From NCBI GenBank assembly GCA_963854835.1, contig OY978527.1, positions 28,274,029-28,338,028 of the forward strand: a DNA stretch of 64,000 bases, in the 5' to 3' direction. The notes under the pieces were generated by a model that was given only the letters and a program-made list of their open reading frames with translations, searched no databases and was not told the origin of the DNA. Shown one piece after another: positions 11,641 through 21,761 of this stretch. Origin of the DNA: Megamerina dolium. Lineage: Eukaryota; Arthropoda; Insecta; Diptera; Megamerinidae. Numbering within the stretch: position 1 is the stretch's first letter; each line of letters starts with the position of its first letter. Position numbers and translations under genes: made by a program.

Positions 11641-11690
11641 AAAGAGAGAGAGAGAGAGAGACAAAGGGAGGAAGAGAGAGACACAGCGAG
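11641..11690 (+). repeat. GA-rich tract
   Basis: (GA)n run followed by further GAGAGA clusters. It is a simple repeat and also a potential GAGA-factor binding tract. Confidence 0.7.
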
Positions 11691-11913
11691 ACTGATTCAA
11701 AAAGAATTTCACTTTATTTCCTACTGCATGATATGGTATTAAGACCAGTGCTACTAAAATGATACTACAAAATGTGGAAATACATTGAAAGTGAAAGGGT
11801 TTTTTTTAAACAAAACCTTCTTGTAAAAATTTAACAAACTCTGACAAATTATGAAACACTAAAAATATTGTCAAATTAAAGAAGAGACTACAAAAAAAAA
11901 CAGTAAACAATCC

Positions 11914-11949
11914 CTAAATATATCTACAATACATTGTAGATATATTTAG
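11914..11949. repeat. Perfect 17-bp arm hairpin
   Basis: CTAAATATATCTACAAT is followed after two bases by its exact complement ATTGTAGATATATTTAG. It lies in non-coding DNA 2.5 kb upstream of the giant promoter. Confidence 0.9.
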
Positions 11950-12335
11950 AGACAATGTAGAAGGTCATATTCGACGTTTTCCACAAAAAAATAATAAATC
12001 AGTAAATAAAAAAAGACCAAGTAAATAAACGTGAAACTTGCTAAACTGACCACAGAAAAGGGTGACAAACAAGATATTTGCTGCTAATATACTATGTACT
12101 CTCATACTTAGGATACATCCATATTGTATGAGGTAATGAATGGTACTGCAATAAACCATTTTTTATCTATTGTTATTTAACAATTTCTGTAATAAAAGAT
12201 TGTGTAAATATTGGCAAAAAGGGGTGAACGTTAATTTTCTTTTTTTTTTTTTTGATAGTTTGTAATGAAATAAACACTTTTCCTTGAAAATTCGTCATTA
12301 AGTTTGAAATTACGATATATTTAGTTACCAATATA

Positions 12336-12480
<145 letters not shown>

Positions 12481-12544
12481 CATAGAGTATGTAAGTATAG
12501 GTATATATAGGAATATATAGACATACACTATGTAAGTATGTGGG

Positions 12545-12767
12545 TTAGAGTGGATCAAATCGTTTGTCCCCACATCGTATAGCAAAGACGAAATCTACGG
12601 ATAATCCTTTGCAAATCCGCCCAGGAAACTATATGTGTCTAAAATTTACTTCGATCCTCCGCATTTAGACATATGGTTTCGTTGACGAATTTACTAAAAA
12701 TTATACGTAGATTTCGTTTTTGCGAGTTGTCCACTTTTTGTGGCCCATACAAATTGACCCGCTCTAA
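12545..12767. mobile_element. Foldback-type MITE with TGTGGG target duplication
   Basis: A 223-bp element flanked by TGTGGG at 12539-12544 and 12768-12773. The ends are inverted repeats: left TTAGAGTGGATCAAATC; right, read inward, TTAGAGCGGGTCAATTTG. Pairing continues inward: GCAAAGACGAAATCTACG on the left matches GCAAAAACGAAATCTACG read from the right, and GAAACTATATGTGTC matches GAAACCATATGTC. Most of the element therefore forms one long hairpin. No coding frame. Confidence 0.8.
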
Positions 12768-13479
12768 TGTGGGTACTATGTAGTATCACACTAGAAAAAC
12801 GACGAGATCTTCTCAAAAGAAGACTCCTAGATCACTCCATATAGAGCAACAAGCAAGTTTTCATTATATTGATGGGAAATTGCTCCATATGCAACAATAA
12901 CTGAAATTTTAATTCTGGTATTTTTTTATATATTTGATTTTTGAGTCACAGAAATAAAAACATTCGAAATTGAAAAACAATGTACCAGACGAATTTGAAA
13001 AACAATTTTTGTAATATTGTATACATATGTATGTATGTATTTACCATTTGCAATGTAAACAGCAACAATGATGGTATTTTTTAAGAAGTTCTTAACCCAC
13101 CATGGAAAGAGCATAGAGTGCTCCGAAAGAGATTTGCGCCATTGCGAGCTAGAAAGGAGCATACTGCCAATATTCGCCTTCACTCCAGAAGGAGGTCAAA
13201 AAGGACTAATCCGCAATTGCTCCAAAAGGAGCTCAAAACGATTACTCTCCCTCATAGGACATGCAATGTTAAAAAGGAGTACAAAATGTGTGAGCTTTGG
13301 GGCAGTAAGGAGCAATCCATTGTTTGCCTTGGAGTGCTTCAAAAATGAATGAACCCTATTTCTGCTGGAATGTACTCTCAGAGAACTTTTAAATAGTAAA
13401 TTACAATATCATCGTCACTTAACAGAGTTGCAGTATACAGAGATCAAATTAAATTAAATTTTCGCGTAGCATGATATTT
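12768..13479. other. Intergenic, nothing recognised
   Basis: The interval 13090-13345 is less AT-rich and has several GGAGC/GCTCC motifs and two short overlapping frames. No motif of a known protein family is present. Confidence 0.4.
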
Positions 13480-13870
13480 TCTGTAGCTGTTTCATAGATA
13501 TTCTGTATCAATTCAGCATATCTAAAATCAACTCTGCATTATCTTAGTGCTTGAAATATTACCTTATGTTCAATCGTATCAAAAGCATTTTTGAAGTCTA
13601 CGGAAGCCTGCTTGTTCCCGTGATTGGTAAAAGTCTAGTTTATTTTCCAACTATTTCGTTATTATCTTTGTCAGCAATTTGTAAAGATGAGACAACAGAC
13701 GTATCGGCCTGTAATTTTCTAAATTCGTTATGTCTCCCTTTTTCTGAAGAATAACAGCAATAGCATTTTACCACTTCATTGAGATTTTCTCATATTTCAA
13801 ACACATATTGAATAATTTGCCAATATTCTGCAAGAGCTCATCCGTTCATTGGTGAAATAATGCTTTGTAT
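13480..13870 (-). pseudogene. Fossil LINE reverse transcriptase fragment
   Basis: On the - strand, pieces in more than one frame read as the central palm of an insect LINE reverse transcriptase: KKGDITNLENYRPI, then LLSHLYKLLTKII, then REQAGFR, then DFKNAFDTIEH. Stops and shifts separate them. About 380 bp remain and neither end of the element is visible. It lies within 1.1 kb of the giant promoter. Confidence 0.65.
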
Positions 13871-14154
13871 CTTTCAATTTTCAGTCGATGGCCACTGCTT
13901 ATGGATATTACAAGCGGAAAAACACGAACTCAAAATGCGTTTGACTATTTCGAGTGTAGGATATGTATGGAGTTGTAAAATGTTGCATCTGGCAACTCTA
14001 ATTATAGGGTAGTTGGTTTACATTTTGTCATTTTGAACAATTGAGATGCACACACGATACGAGTAACTACATAAATGAAAACAACAACAAATTAAGAGCG
14101 TTCGCCTACATAATAACCGCTCAATATAATGTATGCTATACATAATTACATAAA

Positions 14155-14161
14155 TAGGTAG
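14155..14161 (+). promoter_or_regulatory. TAGGTAG, TAGteam (Zelda)-like site
   Basis: The heptamer TAGGTAG lies 270 bp upstream of the predicted giant start site. TAGteam heptamers are bound by Zelda in early Drosophila embryos, where giant is expressed. A seven-base match alone is weak evidence. Confidence 0.4.
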
Positions 14162-14286
14162 AATTCTAGGATTTGAATACATGTGGTTGTCACTCAAACA
14201 CTGCAGAGAATTTGAGAATTTGTCATCATACATACTCAATATAAGGTATATACCTCAGTGCGTTAGAGGATAAAAGTGAGGTGCGT

Positions 14287-14311
14287 TCTCTCTCTCTCTC
14301 TCTCTCTCTCT
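14287..14311 (-). promoter_or_regulatory. CT/GAGA tract upstream of giant
   Basis: A pure (TC)n run of 25 bases about 110 bp upstream of the giant Inr; on the - strand it reads as GAGA repeats. Such tracts near fly promoters are typical binding sites of GAGA factor (Trl). Function here is inferred from position. Confidence 0.55.
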
Positions 14312-14391
14312 ATTGCATACGTTTCGTTTGAGTTTGCGTATATGTCCATGCAATGATTTGCATTATGGTGCAGATTGTTACCGCTCGCGTA

Positions 14392-14428
14392 TATATAAGT
14401 TCTAAACGATTGCTTAATGAAATCAGTA
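14392..14428 (+). promoter_or_regulatory. gt: giant core promoter: TATA box and initiator
   Basis: TATATAAG at 14392-14399 is followed by TCAGTA at 14423-14428, a match to the fly initiator TCAKTY core, with its A at 14425. The 33-bp TATA-to-start spacing is close to normal. The predicted leader to the ATG at 14568 is about 143 bases. Both elements agree in spacing and strand, which is the main support. Confidence 0.7.
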
Positions 14429-14567
14429 TGAGTTGAGGTGTTTTGCTGCAAAGTATTCGAACGGAGCAAATAGTACGTCAGAAAAGAATTCAGTGATCGC
14501 GTATTGATGGATTATTAACAGTAAACAAAGAGTATATTGAAAACAAAAATAAGAACTACGTATAATA

Positions 14568-16002
14568 ATGGTTTATCAAAAAATGATGGCCAATCAGTTA
14601 TCGTTCGAGGTAAATCATGGTAAGTTTAGAGAGAAAGTTTTTTTACAAAGTGTCGATAAAATAAGAAAGAATTACAATTATAAAATATTGCGTATTTGAT
14701 AATTATGAATTTTTTTGTTTGATTCAATTCATAGAAAGTACGAACGTATTAAATCATGCCACAAATAATAGCTTTAACCGTCAACATCCAATTGCTCACG
14801 AACATTTATATTTCAACTATGGATACCAACGATATTCGCACCACCATCGAGAACATCAAGAGAATGTGCAGGCGGCGAATAGAATGACACAACCATCAGA
14901 TATTGTATTAGATCTGTCGGTACGTTGTAACTCATTGGAGAGTCCAAAGAAAACACCATCACCACACGAAACCAACTCAAGCCACAGTGCAAATTCACCT
15001 TCCGTATCACCCAAAAATAATGTACAGCACCACCCAGTCGCCCAAATCTCCTCACAATCATCCACCCGACCGTCATATACGACGACGACATCACCTCTTG
15101 GACTACCACTGGCGCTATATCCTCCGATGTATTGTCCTCCCGCTAGATCCTTCGGTGCCGTCGGAGCAAATATCAAAACGGAACCACCTAATAGCATTGG
15201 CAGTACATCACCATTAACCCCACCGTTGTCAACGACAGCCCAGCAATCGACTCCGCCTTTACCATTAGGTATACCACAAATGCCAACAGTAGAAACGCCA
15301 ACAGCGGCTGCTGTAGCCACCAATTTTTTGCATTCATTTACTGCATCCGCTACACTTGGTGCCTCGTCAACAAACTCAGCAGCAGCACCAGAAGATTTCC
15401 ATATCAAAAATATGTCAATTGTTGATCCCATCAACGCATTGATAGTTCCAGCGATAGATGCAATAAAAAGCACACGTCCCTTTAAGGGATATCCGCGTGA
15501 TCCCACTGTAATTGCCGCAAATTTCGAAGCCAATGATACTCTCTATGACAGTTCACGCGATAAACTTTATAAAGAATATCGCAAGCGCATACTTGAACAA
15601 ATTCGCGAATCTGATGAAGGACCAGGAAGAAATCCAAAAATGTGCCGTATGGAATCAACTAGTTCCAGCGTACATTCAAATAATAATAGTGAAAGTGGTG
15701 ATTTTAGCGACTGCGACTCTGTAAATGCCAGTGTTAGCCAAACGGAAAATGTTACAGATACTACGGAAACTGGCACAAGTAATAGTGGTGATAATAATGA
15801 CAACGGCCAAGTTAAAGATGCTGCATACTATGAACGGCGTCGGAAAAATAATGCGGCAGCGAAAAAGTCTCGTGATCGTCGTCGAAAAAAAGAGGAAGAA
15901 CTCGCCGCGCGTGCTTTATATTTAGAACGGCACAATGTGGAGCTGCTTTGTCAACTCGATATCTTGAAAACACAAATTGCGGCTTTTATGGCAAAATCGT
16001 AG
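14568..16002 (+). CDS. gt: Giant, bZIP gap-gene transcription factor (2 exons)
   Basis: Giant is a nuclear bZIP repressor that patterns the early fly embryo as a gap gene. Exon 1 is 14568-14619, the intron 14620-14734 (GTAAGT...TTCATAG), exon 2 14735-16002; the protein has 439 residues (about 448 in Drosophila). The first exon encodes MVYQKMMANQLSFEVNH, resembling the N-terminus of fly Giant. VLDLS at residues 75-79 corresponds to the CtBP-associated repression motif. A conserved block, TRPFKGYPRDPTVIAANFE, then YKEYRKRILEQIR, precedes the C-terminal bZIP (residues 379-439) with NNAAAKKSRDRRR as the basic region and LLCQLDILKTQIAAF as the zipper end. The middle is Ser/Thr/Pro/Ala-rich. The start is chosen because spliced exon 1 supplies the ATG; exon 2 alone has none upstream. 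A TATA/Inr promoter lies 140-175 bp upstream. Orthology is strong, since several separate blocks match. Confidence 0.95.
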
Positions 16003-16231
16003 ACAGTGCGTAGACAGTAATCCATTTGAACTGTGTTATTAAATTTATTACTATAAGTTGAAACTTCCCCTTCTAAATTATTAGTTAGGCATTAATTGCC
16101 TAAATATTGTATATATATGTACACAAATATATGTACATATATAAAAAAAATTAAATTTATATGTAAGTATATATTTAACACTAAGGACATAGATTGAGGT
16201 TCGCTTCGAATTTTGATCCAATTATATTATA
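16003..16231 (+). other. gt: giant 3' flank / 3' UTR
   Basis: AT-rich, with TATATATGTACA repeats. The best poly(A) signal is an ATTAAA-type hexamer at about 16148. The next element, a MITE, starts at 16232, so the 3' UTR is probably shorter than 230 bases. Confidence 0.5.
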
Positions 16232-16878
16232 TCCTAGACAGAGGGCAGCGTTAATCCGGATTAACGACGCACTTAATCCGAATAAAGTACTAACCTGACA
16301 GACGGCAATATTGCGGATTAACTAAACAGCTGATTGCTGTTTAGGTCTGCTCACTTACATTACTATCACTATCAATTTCTGTCATCTGTCACTCTCGATA
16401 TGAGAAAATCTACAAGAAGTACGTGAACTGAAAACTATCAGAATAAAATAAAATAATAACCTGACAGACGGCAGTATTGCGGATTAACTAAACGGCTGAT
16501 TGCTGTTTTATTAGGTCTGTCCACTTACATAACTATCACTATCAATTTCTGTCATCTATCACTCTCGATATGAGAAAATCTACAAGAAGTACGTGAACCG
16601 AAAACTATCAGAAACTTGTAAATTGACATTCACCGTTCGTAATTGACAGCTGGATTTATTTGTTCGCCAACACTTTTCATGTTGAAAACTGTTAACAATT
16701 GTTGATAGTTTGTTGTTAGCGAACACACCTAATATTTTGTAAAATGGATCGAGAAAAATTCACAATAGACAATTTTCAGCAGTGTTGCCATCGCAAATTG
16801 CCCTAATCCTCTTTTATTTTGAGAATTAACTCATAGAGTTTATGCGGATTAGCTGCAGTTAATGCCGTCTGTCTAGGC
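16232..16878. mobile_element. MITE with CTAGACAGACGGCAG ends (copy 2), internal duplication
   Basis: Same family as 2255-2750 but in reverse orientation. Ends are TCCTAGACAGAGGGCAGCG and, read inward from the right, GCCTAGACAGACGGCATTA, with TA at 16230-16231 and 16879-16880. It is longer (647 bp) because an internal segment starting CCTGACAGACGGCA is present twice, at about 16293-16442 and 16459-16613. Confidence 0.85.
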
Positions 16879-16910
16879 TATAAGGTAAGGTAAAGTAATA
16901 TAAAAAACGG

Positions 16911-17123
16911 AGTTAGATTAGTCCACACTTATAGCTCAGTCCATATGCTATATAAGTAGGAAAGAGATAGCAAGGTTTAGTATAAAATAGAAATATGTTA
17001 GAGAGAAAAGAGAATGACTCTCAAATGCTCCGTTGAAAATCTATATTCTACAGATTTCCACGTTCCGTTTTCTACCAATCCGTTTTGACTAATACCTACC
17101 GATATATGTTGGTTAATCGCACT
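16911..17123. mobile_element. MITE with GTGCTATTAGTCA-like ends (copy 2)
   Basis: Shares TAGCTCAGTCCATATGCTAT, AGTAGGAAAGAGATA and CCAATCCGTTTTGACTAAT with 1175-1379. Terminal repeats are diverged (left GTTAGATTAGTCC, right GGTTAATCGCAC). It lies next to the previous MITE. Confidence 0.7.
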
Positions 17124-17564
17124 ATAAATAGAGTTTTAAAAGCATAGCTCACTGAGCGCTCTCTGCTTACGCATGTGTCTCACATGTCCAAACGAGCACT
17201 TAACAATACAAAAGTCAAACATGATCAGTTGCTGTCACATCATGAAGCATCCATGACTGCCGTTCTCTTATGCGCATTAATTATTATTGTTCCCCCAAGG
17301 AAAATATTGGATTTTTGAAAGTAGAGAGATATGTAGCTCTCAAAACACCCTCTTTTCTAATGGTTTTTGGAGCCTCTATGGTTGTTTTATGTGCCCTTTA
17401 TGAGCGTGAGCGCTTCGGAAAAGAAGCCAGAAAAGAGCCTTTTCTTGTTTCGCTGGTTTGCTTGCATGCTCGAAATTTATACCTGTTAAGCTGAAAGTCC
17501 ACACCACGCATTTCTGCGTCACCGTATTGTACGGGTGTCACACCTTCTACGCATACTACGCTTT
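17124..17564. other. Intergenic, nothing recognised
   Basis: Short open frames only. No recognisable domain or element; the right edge runs into the SINE copy. Confidence 0.4.
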
Positions 17565-17752
17565 TCTGCATTTCAAGTTCTTTTAGAAGCTTTTCCATGG
17601 CAAATTGTTACTGCCAGAAGAATTGTTTGCCGACAGATGGGTACCGTTCGAAAGAAAAATCTGTTCGATAGCAAATTTTGATTTGGATTGAACCCACGAC
17701 CTACAGATCAGAAGGCCAACACACTAACCACTGCGCTACGGCACCCACGCCG
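17565..17752 (-). mobile_element. tRNA-derived SINE, 3' truncated
   Basis: On the - strand it starts with the tRNA-like head (GTGCCGTAGCGCAGTGGTTA with box A, and GGGTTCAATCC as box B). It continues into the shared body with TTTCTTTCGAACGGTACCC and ends about 190 bp in. The tail seen at 31695-32035 is missing. Confidence 0.8.
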
Positions 17753-17950
17753 CTTAACTCTCCATACAAATCTACAGATAATTGTGTATAAGCGTCAAGT
17801 AAAACTCAAGGAAACTCAGCTAATAATAATAATTGGAGACAAAATATTTTCCTTTCGACAAACATTTTTTCATACGCTCCTGGATTTTATTTTAAATTAA
17901 GTATCATTTATGATATATGGACAATCATGATATATAGACTCATATAATAG

Positions 17951-18273
17951 TGTCTACGCCAGATTGTGATACGCGCACACTGCTCTGTAAAAATACTTCT
18001 CTTTGTTAACTGTGTTGGCAACATTGGTTTTACTAAGTGTTTTACTTCTCAAGTCATATCTACAAGTGGACAGAACCTTGTGCGCGACCTTTTTTGTCTC
18101 CCCATTTTCTCTCTCTCTCTCTCTCATAATAAAATATTGTATAATAACTAAATAAAAACTGAAATAAATTAAATTAAAACACATTATATCATACAAGTGT
18201 TAGTTGAACAATAAATAAATTGTTATACATTAAACCGAAAAATTGAGTGCGTTATTGTGTATACTATTTTACA
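17951..18273 (+). repeat. BEL/Pao LTR, upstream copy
   Basis: 323 bp starting TGTCTACGCC and ending ACTATTTTACA, about 90 percent alike to 24438-24762. TG...CA ends and an internal AATAAA support an LTR. It may be the 5' LTR of the BEL remnant that follows, or a separate solo LTR: a Tc1 element, a MITE and unassigned sequence lie between it and gag. Confidence 0.8.
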
Positions 18274-18277
18274 TGTG

Positions 18278-18474
18278 CAATCACAGCATCCGGAACAACA
18301 TCCCACCTACAATCACCACATCACAATCGCCACCACCTAAACCATCAACCCTATCAACAGGCAAGTGTCCCACCACCGCAGTAAGCCCACTGGCATTCAC
18401 TCGCTCCCGCTGAACATTGGTCCTTCGAGCCGAATAGGCTCGCAACGATTTGTAAACAAATCTTGCCACCCAGG
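18278..18474 (+). pseudogene. Decayed His/Gln-rich coding-like segment
   Basis: Immediately downstream of the LTR, three frames in series read as low-stop, His/Gln/Pro-rich protein: QSQHPEQHPTYNH, then HHNRHHLNHQPYQQASVPPP, then NIGPSSRIGSQRFVNKSCHP. It ends at a splice-donor-like GTACGT. The composition differs from the AT-rich surroundings. I do not recognise the protein. It may be a captured or broken host exon, or retroelement leader. Confidence 0.35.
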
Positions 18475-18635
18475 TACGTATGTTGTCTATACTTCGTATA
18501 CATTAATCTTGCATTTGAATACAAATCTCCCCTGCATATATCGTATGCAACAAATATATCGAGGTATTAGTTGTTGAACTAAGTAACTTCTCACTCGAAT
18601 ACAAAAAATTATCTCTACGAGAGTTACAATAACTA

Positions 18636-20287
18636 CAGTGGCTCCCAGCTTATTTCGTACAGTGACAGTTTAAAAATTGCTGCAGTCGTAATTCCTAATA
18701 TAGCAAAAATTTGAACAAAATATAAATGCCATTTTTGAAAGGAAGGTTTGTTTTTTATTTTCCAAAATTTACTTTTTCAAAATTTTAGTGTTTGACACTA
18801 TAAAAAAATAAAATAAGAAAAAAATAGGAAAATTCATGTCACAGCTTATTTCGTACAGTCTCTTTAAGTTCAAACTAAAAACAAAGTAAGTTGATTTTAA
18901 TATTTAGTATGACATCCCTTAGCGTTAATGACAGCCTGGAGTCTATTTGGCATTGAATCCACCAATTTTTGAGTGATGTCTGGTGTGATTTTTTTCCATT
19001 CTTCCATCAGTACCTTCTTTAGGTCTTGCTTATTAGAAATCTTGTGTGTTCTTATTTTATTGTCCAAAATAGACCAAAGATTTTCAATCACATTCATGTC
19101 AGGTGACTGTGGTGGTGGAGACATCAAGTGTGGGCAGTTCCAAATAAGCCAAGATTGCACAATCCCAGATTTATGTTTTGGGTCATTATCTTGGTAGTAC
19201 CGAAATTCTTCCCGCAAACCCAGTTTGTCTGCACTTTGAAGTAAATTGTTTTTCAGAATCTCGAGGTACTTCATTTTGTCCATTGTTCCCTCAATAAAAA
19301 CCAATTCACCTACTCCGGCTGCTGACATACAGGCCCAAACCATCACGCTACCGCCACCATGCTTCACTGTGGGCTTAAGGTTCTCCTTGTTTAGCTCGGT
19401 ATTAGCTTTACGCCAAACATATGACATTCCGTCCGAGCCAAAAATATTAAACTTAGACTCATCCGCGAAAATAACGGTATTCCAGAACGCAAGAGTCTTA
19501 ATAATATGCTCTTTGGCGTAGTCAAGTCGGCGTTGTATATTCATTTTTGAAATGAATGGTTTCTTTCGGGCTACTCGACCGTTCAAGTCATGATTGCGCA
19601 GCACACGTCGGACAGTTTCAGCACTGGATGATTTTCCTATTTCACGCTGAACCTCTGCAGCCAACTTCGGAGTGGATAACTTTGGATTTTTCTTAATTTT
19701 TCGTACAATATAACGCTCGTCTGATGCGTTGAAAATCTTATTAGGTGCTTCTCTGCCCTTGTTGTCCAACCGATTTTCGCGAATGAAGCGTTGAATTATG
19801 TATTGGACAGTTGAGGCACTTAAATTTGTCATTTCAGCAATTTTTCGCACACTCTGACCTTTCCTAAAATGGTTAATTACCAGTTTACGCTGTTCCATCG
19901 TTGTACGACGACCCATAACGCTAAATGTTTAATTTACAGCACTTTAACTATTTAAAATAAGAATAATAAAAATTGTTATAATAGTTAAAAAGGTCCAAAA
20001 ACTCATATAATTCAAAAAAACTTTGTAACTGCGCGGCAGAATGAAACTTACTTACATTGAAGTTTGTGTACGAAATAAGATGTGAGCTGAAAATCAGCTG
20101 ATCAATAGTTTTTCTCTCTTGCATGACAAAAAGAACAATTTTTGGGGTTCCCCGTTTTCTTATTAGGTTTACTAAACACATACACAGACATCTACATTCA
20201 AAACTTATCGATAAGTTTTTTAGTTTCGATGTTACAGCCATTTACATAAAAATATATACACTGTACGAAATAAGCTGTGAGCCACTG
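18636..20287 (-). mobile_element. Tc1-like DNA transposon, apparently complete
   Basis: 1652 bp with 29-bp terminal repeats differing at one base (CAGTGGCTCCCAGCTTATTT on the left, CAGTGGCTCACAGCTTATTT read from the right) and TA at 18634-18635 and 20288-20289. A second copy of the CAGCTTATTTCGTACAGT core lies about 190 bp inside each end (about 18841-18860 and, with two changes, 20067-20089). This gives the inverted-repeat/direct-repeat layout known from Sleeping Beauty and other Tc1 relatives. It encodes one uninterrupted transposase. Confidence 0.95.
18897..19916 (-). CDS. Tc1-like transposase, 339 aa, intact
   Basis: Cut-and-paste transposase that binds the terminal repeats and inserts at TA. 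Residues 1-115 form the paired-like DNA-binding part, with two helix-turn-helix units (KIAEMTNLSASTVQYII and KLAAEVQREIGKSSSAETVR). The catalytic domain follows, with the DD34E triad at D152 (FADESKFNIFG), D243 (YQDNDPKH) and E278 (DMNVIENLW), plus the Gly-rich loop GGGSVMVWACMS. Length is normal for the family (about 340). The ATG gives MGRRTTMEQRKLV, a usual Tc1 start. No frameshift or internal stop is present. The gene sits centrally in its element, 371 bp from the right end. Activity cannot be judged from sequence alone. Confidence 0.95.
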   Translation of the reverse strand: MGRRTTMEQRKLVINHFRKGQSVRKIAEMTNLSASTVQYIIQRFIRENRLDNKGREAPNKIFNASDERYIVRKIKKNPKLSTPKLAAEVQREIGKSSSAETVRRVLRNHDLNGRVARKKPFISKMNIQRRLDYAKEHIIKTLAFWNTVIFADESKFNIFGSDGMSYVWRKANTELNKENLKPTVKHGGGSVMVWACMSAAGVGELVFIEGTMDKMKYLEILKNNLLQSADKLGLREEFRYYQDNDPKHKSGIVQSWLIWNCPHLMSPPPQSPDMNVIENLWSILDNKIRTHKISNKQDLKKVLMEEWKKITPDITQKLVDSMPNRLQAVINAKGCHTKY

Positions 20288-20755
20288 TATATATATTGTT
20301 TTGCACAACTAATGGAAAGACGATTCAATTTCGTATTCTTAGTTTTGGTTTGGTGTTGATATACATGCAACTACACTTACCCCATAGATTGTTGCTTTTC
20401 CATCACGATAATTAATATATTGATAATAATATAAGTTATTACGAACGTTTGGTTTGCAATACACAAACAATTACATACATATTTCCTTTTATTTCTAATT
20501 TGGTTTTCTTTCTATATGCAAGAACAAACACCATGTCTTTGTCCAAATTCACTTGCTATTATTCGTTGTTGTTGACATAAGTACCCGTCACTTATATTAA
20601 ATCTGTCTTTGCTCTTATATACATAAACAAGCAACAACAGGTACAACCGAAATCAAGCAAGAAAGGCATTTTGTCATTAAACGCAACAACAAATATATTG
20701 ATTTGTCTCGGCCTAAGTACTTGCATTTGATTATAAGTATAGTGGTACTATAGCC
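20288..20755. other. Unassigned sequence between Tc1 and MITE
   Basis: AT-rich, no supported frame. It may be part of the BEL leader or older intergenic DNA. Confidence 0.35.
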
Positions 20756-21191
20756 GCATTCTTTTGCACGTGAGTTGCAAAAGAACACTGACTTATTTGC
20801 CGAACTGCATGCAAAGCAACAACAAAATAAGCGACATCCTCTATTTTAACCGAGTTCAATTGAAGTTGCTTATATTTTAATCGCCATGAGTTATAGTGTT
20901 GGAAAGTAAAAAAAAATAGCACTATTGTGAATAGACTACTAGAATGTGCTTGGGAAATTTCAACAACACGTCAAATTATTGTAAATATAAACAAAAATAA
21001 GCAAAATAAAGCAAGTGCAAATAAAAATTTATTTTAAATAAACGAATATATTTACCACAGATTCCGCTGAATTGTTTCTTTTTTGTTTTTACCACCAGCG
21101 TTGCTAAGTAACTAAAGGAAAATTATATTCAAGTAAAAGGGAAGTTATATGTGAGTTTATGTTCTTTTGCAATTCGTTTACAAAAGAATGC
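20756..21191 (-). mobile_element. MITE with self-complementary terminal repeats (full copy)
   Basis: 436 bp. The left end GCATTCTTTTGCACGTGAG continues into TTGCAAAAGAACA. Read inward, the right end is GCATTCTTTTGTAAACGAA continuing into TTGCAAAAGAACA. Each 32-bp end is itself a palindrome (TTCTTTTGCA...TGCAAAAGAA type). Orientation is opposite to the copies at 757 and 39046. No coding frame; the target duplication is unclear. Confidence 0.85.
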
Positions 21192-21761
21192 AGCTTATAT
21201 ATTATTACTAAATATCGTTCTCCCTACTTTTGTTTTGCATATGTACATTAGCAACAAAATATACTTGTATTGACTTATGCACAAGAAATAGAATTGTAAC
21301 AACAATTGTATACTATTTTCTATTGAGAACACACCCAGTGAGGATAATAATGCGAACAAATATAATATAATTTAATTCTTGATAACAGATAATATAGAAA
21401 AAGTTGTGGAAAGTACTATACAGTGGTTACCAATTCGGTTCCGCGCAAACATTAACATACACATCGGATACGTGTATTATATACGTAAATACTATTCCTG
21501 CGCATTCCAATTGAGAAAAATATTGATTGTACATTAATTTGTATTACATACCCCTACGTCAATTCCAGAATTCAGCGGAATCGAATACGAATTTAAAACA
21601 AGCTCAATATCGAACTCGCATAAGTTTGCTCACTGGTTCCACTTAACTTTACTGAGGAAGACTACGTTAGTTGAACTAATTCCTTATCAGACACATTTTG
21701 GCAACCCGTCTTGTAATTTGTGAGAGCATATTTGCCGTATTTAAACGTAATTAACAATAAA
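21192..21761 (+). other. BEL leader, no gene
   Basis: Non-coding sequence ahead of the BEL gag ATG at 21762. It contains CAGTGGTTACCAATTCGG at about 21422, which may be part of a primer-binding region, but I cannot name the tRNA. Confidence 0.35.

Noticed and set aside
14856..15533. 225-codon open frame antisense to giant
   Set aside because: It lies entirely opposite the giant coding exon, follows its codon pattern and shows no domain; giant's own frame has clear orthology.
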